From: Phycisphaerae bacterium
Lineage (GTDB): Bacteria > Planctomycetota > Phycisphaerae > Phycisphaerales > SM1A02
Reading direction: 5' to 3'
DNA: 10,822 bases
Assembly (NCBI GenBank): GCA_030432455.1
Contig: JAUIHC010000067.1
Location: 1 to 10,822, forward strand
Each line of letters begins with the position of its first letter. Position 1 is the stretch's first letter. The notes beneath the pieces were generated by a model that saw nothing but the letters and a program-made list of their open reading frames with translations, was not told the origin of the DNA and made no database searches. A program made the translations under genes and the position numbers. Positions 8,167-10,822 of the stretch are shown here, in pieces.

Positions 8167-8837
8167 CGGTCGAGATTCGCTCGCTCGTTGACGGGGACGT
8201 CCTGCATCGACGCGTTCTGGCTTCGCTGCAGGGCCTTGACGTAGAGGGCGATCGCCCAGCGGTCCTCGATGGAGATCTGGCTGCCGTAGCCCGCCATCGA
8301 GTTCTTGCCGTTGGTGATCGTGTTGTAGATCTGGCCGATGGGCTGCTCGCTCCAACCCGGATCATGCAGGTTGCGGGCCTGCGTCCAGCTGGTGCCCTGC
8401 GGCGGCCCCTCGGCGTTGTCCATGAGCTCCTGAGCCCGCTGGTTGACCGGCCCGTTGCCCATGCCGTTCCAACCGTGGCACGGAGCACAGTAGATGTTGA
8501 AGCGACCCTCGCCCCGCTCGACGGTCGCGAGGTCGAGCTCCACCGACGACGGCAGCGAAGTCGCCCACGCCCCGTCCACCACGCCGGCCTCGCGATGGGC
8601 GTCGAGCATGGTCTCGCCGCGAGCCACCGACCCGACGACCTCGGGCCGCATGGCCCGCCCGTCGGCGAAGATCGGGTTCACGGACTGGGCCTTGAACTTG
8701 GCCTGGATGTCCATGTCCTGAATGATGTGGATGGGCCGGTTGCCCGACGGCGTCGAGCGGGTCCGGGCCGCGACCACCGGCGGGATGAGCGCCACCATCA
8801 GGAGGATCAGCACGCTGTAGACGATCAGCCGCGGCAT
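8163..8837 (-). CDS. actE: ActE, monoheme cytochrome c subunit of Alternative Complex III
   Basis: A 224-residue periplasmic c-type cytochrome with one heme-binding motif, C117-A-P-C120-H121, and a likely distal Met ligand at M181 (NSMAGYG). It should take electrons from the ActA/ActB side of ACIII and pass them towards the oxidase. Residues 4-24 form one hydrophobic segment that acts as a signal peptide or membrane anchor. No cysteine follows it, so there is no lipobox. The stretch PIHIIQDMDIQAKFKAQ (35-51) is characteristic of ActE proteins. The start chosen is ATG at 8837, which joins the actD stop as TGATG and has a GGAGG about ten bases upstream. The same frame is open further upstream, but that part runs antiparallel to no motif and merely overlaps actD out of frame. 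The stop overlaps actF by ATGA. Confidence 0.93.
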   Translation of the reverse strand: MPRLIVYSVLILLMVALIPPVVAARTRSTPSGNRPIHIIQDMDIQAKFKAQSVNPIFADGRAMRPEVVGSVARGETMLDAHREAGVVDGAWATSLPSSVELDLATVERGEGRFNIYCAPCHGWNGMGNGPVNQRAQELMDNAEGPPQGTSWTQARNLHDPGWSEQPIGQIYNTITNGKNSMAGYGSQISIEDRWAIALYVKALQRSQNASMQDVPVNERANLDR

Positions 8838-9462
8838 CAGTTCGCGTCCTCCTCGATCTCCTCGACCGCGCTCGCGCCGAGCGACTCGAGGAACTCCCGC
8901 GTGCGGGAGTGGAAGTACTTGGGGTCCCGCGACTCGATGACCACGAAGAAGCGGTCGTCGGTCACGCGGCGGAAGCGGTCGCTCTTGAAGAGCGGATGGT
9001 GCAGCCGCGGGAGCTGGTTCATCGTGAACATCCCGAAGACGCAGGTGAGCGCCGACAGGAGGATGGTCACCTCGAACATGACCGGGATGAACGCGGGCAG
9101 CGACATCATGGGCTTGCCGGAGATGAGGAACGGGTAGCCCGTCACCCAGACCAGGGCCCAGATCGAGAAGTCCCAGGCGTTGGTGAACGCCTGAAGCAGG
9201 AACGCGACGGTGGTGCCGGTGAGACCGGCGAAGAACACCATCACCGGCAGGATCGTGGGCTTGATGCCCATCGCCCCGTCGAGTCCGTGGACCGGGAAGG
9301 GCGTGCAGCAGTCCCACCAGCGGTAGCCCGCCTTGCGGACCTCCTCGGCGGCCTGCAGGAGCTTGCCCGGCGTGTCGAACTCGGCGATCAGGCCCCAGGT
9401 CGGCGTCGTGGACGCGGGGTCGACCGTCGGATTGGCGGCGGGAATGGTCGTCTGAACGGTGG

Positions 9463-9466
<4 letters not shown>
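8837..9466 (-). CDS. actD: ActD, DUF3341 membrane subunit of Alternative Complex III
   Basis: A 209-residue protein of the DUF3341 family, found almost only in ACIII complexes, where it is a two-helix membrane subunit packing near ActC and ActF. Its precise role is not established. An N-terminal soluble part starts with GLIAEFDTPGKLLQAAEEVR (25-44) and continues to WWDCCTPFPVHGLD (50-63). Two transmembrane helices follow, near 72-94 and 124-146. The linker carries the family signature YPFLISGKPMMSLPAFIPV (111-129), and TMNQLPRLHHPLF (148-160) follows the second helix. An acidic soluble tail ends in EEIEEDAN. The start is GTG at 9466, with a strong GGAGGTG ribosome site, and it overlaps the actC stop by four bases. 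The stop shares one base with the actE start (TGATG). Length and motifs are typical, so this is a confident call. Confidence 0.95.
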
Positions 9467-10805
<1,339 letters not shown>

Positions 10806-10809
<4 letters not shown>

Positions 10810-10822
10810 GCGGGCGACCTGC
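10806..10822 (-). CDS. actB: Probable 3' end of actB (ACIII iron-sulfur/molybdopterin-like subunit), partial
   Basis: Only the last four codons and a TGA lie inside the window, reading Arg-Ser-Pro-Ala-stop. The TGA overlaps the GTG start of actC in a GTGA junction, the same type of junction seen between actC and actD. The identity rests on established ACIII gene order (actA-actB-actC-actD-actE-actF), not on the few residues visible. ActB in known complexes is a large periplasmic protein that carries iron-sulfur clusters and contacts ActC. If actC really starts further upstream, outside the window, this reading frame would be wrong. Treat it as an inference from context. Confidence 0.35.

Noticed and set aside
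6740..8488. A 582-codon minus-strand frame overlapping actF and actE
   Set aside because: Arg/Gly/His-rich out-of-frame reading of actF with no membrane helices, whereas the actF frame shows full family motifs.

Overview
The whole window reads from the minus strand. It is the 3' part of one respiratory gene cluster, with actB (only its last codons), actC, actD, actE, actF, a small membrane protein, a SCO assembly factor, and cytochrome c oxidase subunits II, I, III, IV and a second subunit III-like protein. Transcription runs from position 10822 towards 1. No RNA genes, mobile elements, CRISPR arrays or integration signs were seen, and there is no gene-free stretch longer than 142 bases. The DNA is strongly GC-rich throughout, with uniform style across all genes. 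This gene order and the A2-type caa3 oxidase fit a GC-rich, aerobic, quinol-oxidising bacterium that uses Alternative Complex III in place of cytochrome bc1. A planctomycete (Phycisphaerae-like) is my best guess. Gemmatimonadota, Acidobacteriota or a Rhodothermus-like lineage cannot be excluded from sequence reading alone.

Region 1 (10822 to 6805) is the Alternative Complex III (ACIII) module. ActC and ActF are NrfD-type integral membrane subunits, ActD is a DUF3341 two-helix protein, and ActE is a monoheme cytochrome c. The genes are tightly packed, with GTGA, GTGA, TGATG and ATGA stop/start overlaps, as expected for translational coupling of stoichiometric subunits.

Region 2 (6743 to 5392) holds a 124-residue single-helix protein of unassigned function, overlapping by ATGA the gene for a SCO1/SenC-type copper chaperone. 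SCO proteins deliver copper to the CuA centre of the subunit II encoded next.

Region 3 (5318 to 75) is the caa3 oxidase module: CoxB with CuA plus a fused cytochrome c domain, CoxA of the A2 (YSHP) type, CoxC with a large extra loop, a subunit IV, and a second five-helix subunit III-like protein. Here the genes no longer overlap; gaps are 59 to 142 bases, and four of them carry GC-rich inverted repeats.

Together the products form a quinol-to-oxygen chain. ACIII oxidises quinol, electrons pass through its c-type hemes to the cytochrome c domain of CoxB, then to CuA, heme a and the heme a3/CuB site. I do not see a wholly new system. The least explained parts are the 124-residue protein, the CoxC insertion, the paired subunit III proteins, the His/Asp-rich tails on several subunits, and the intergenic stem-loops.
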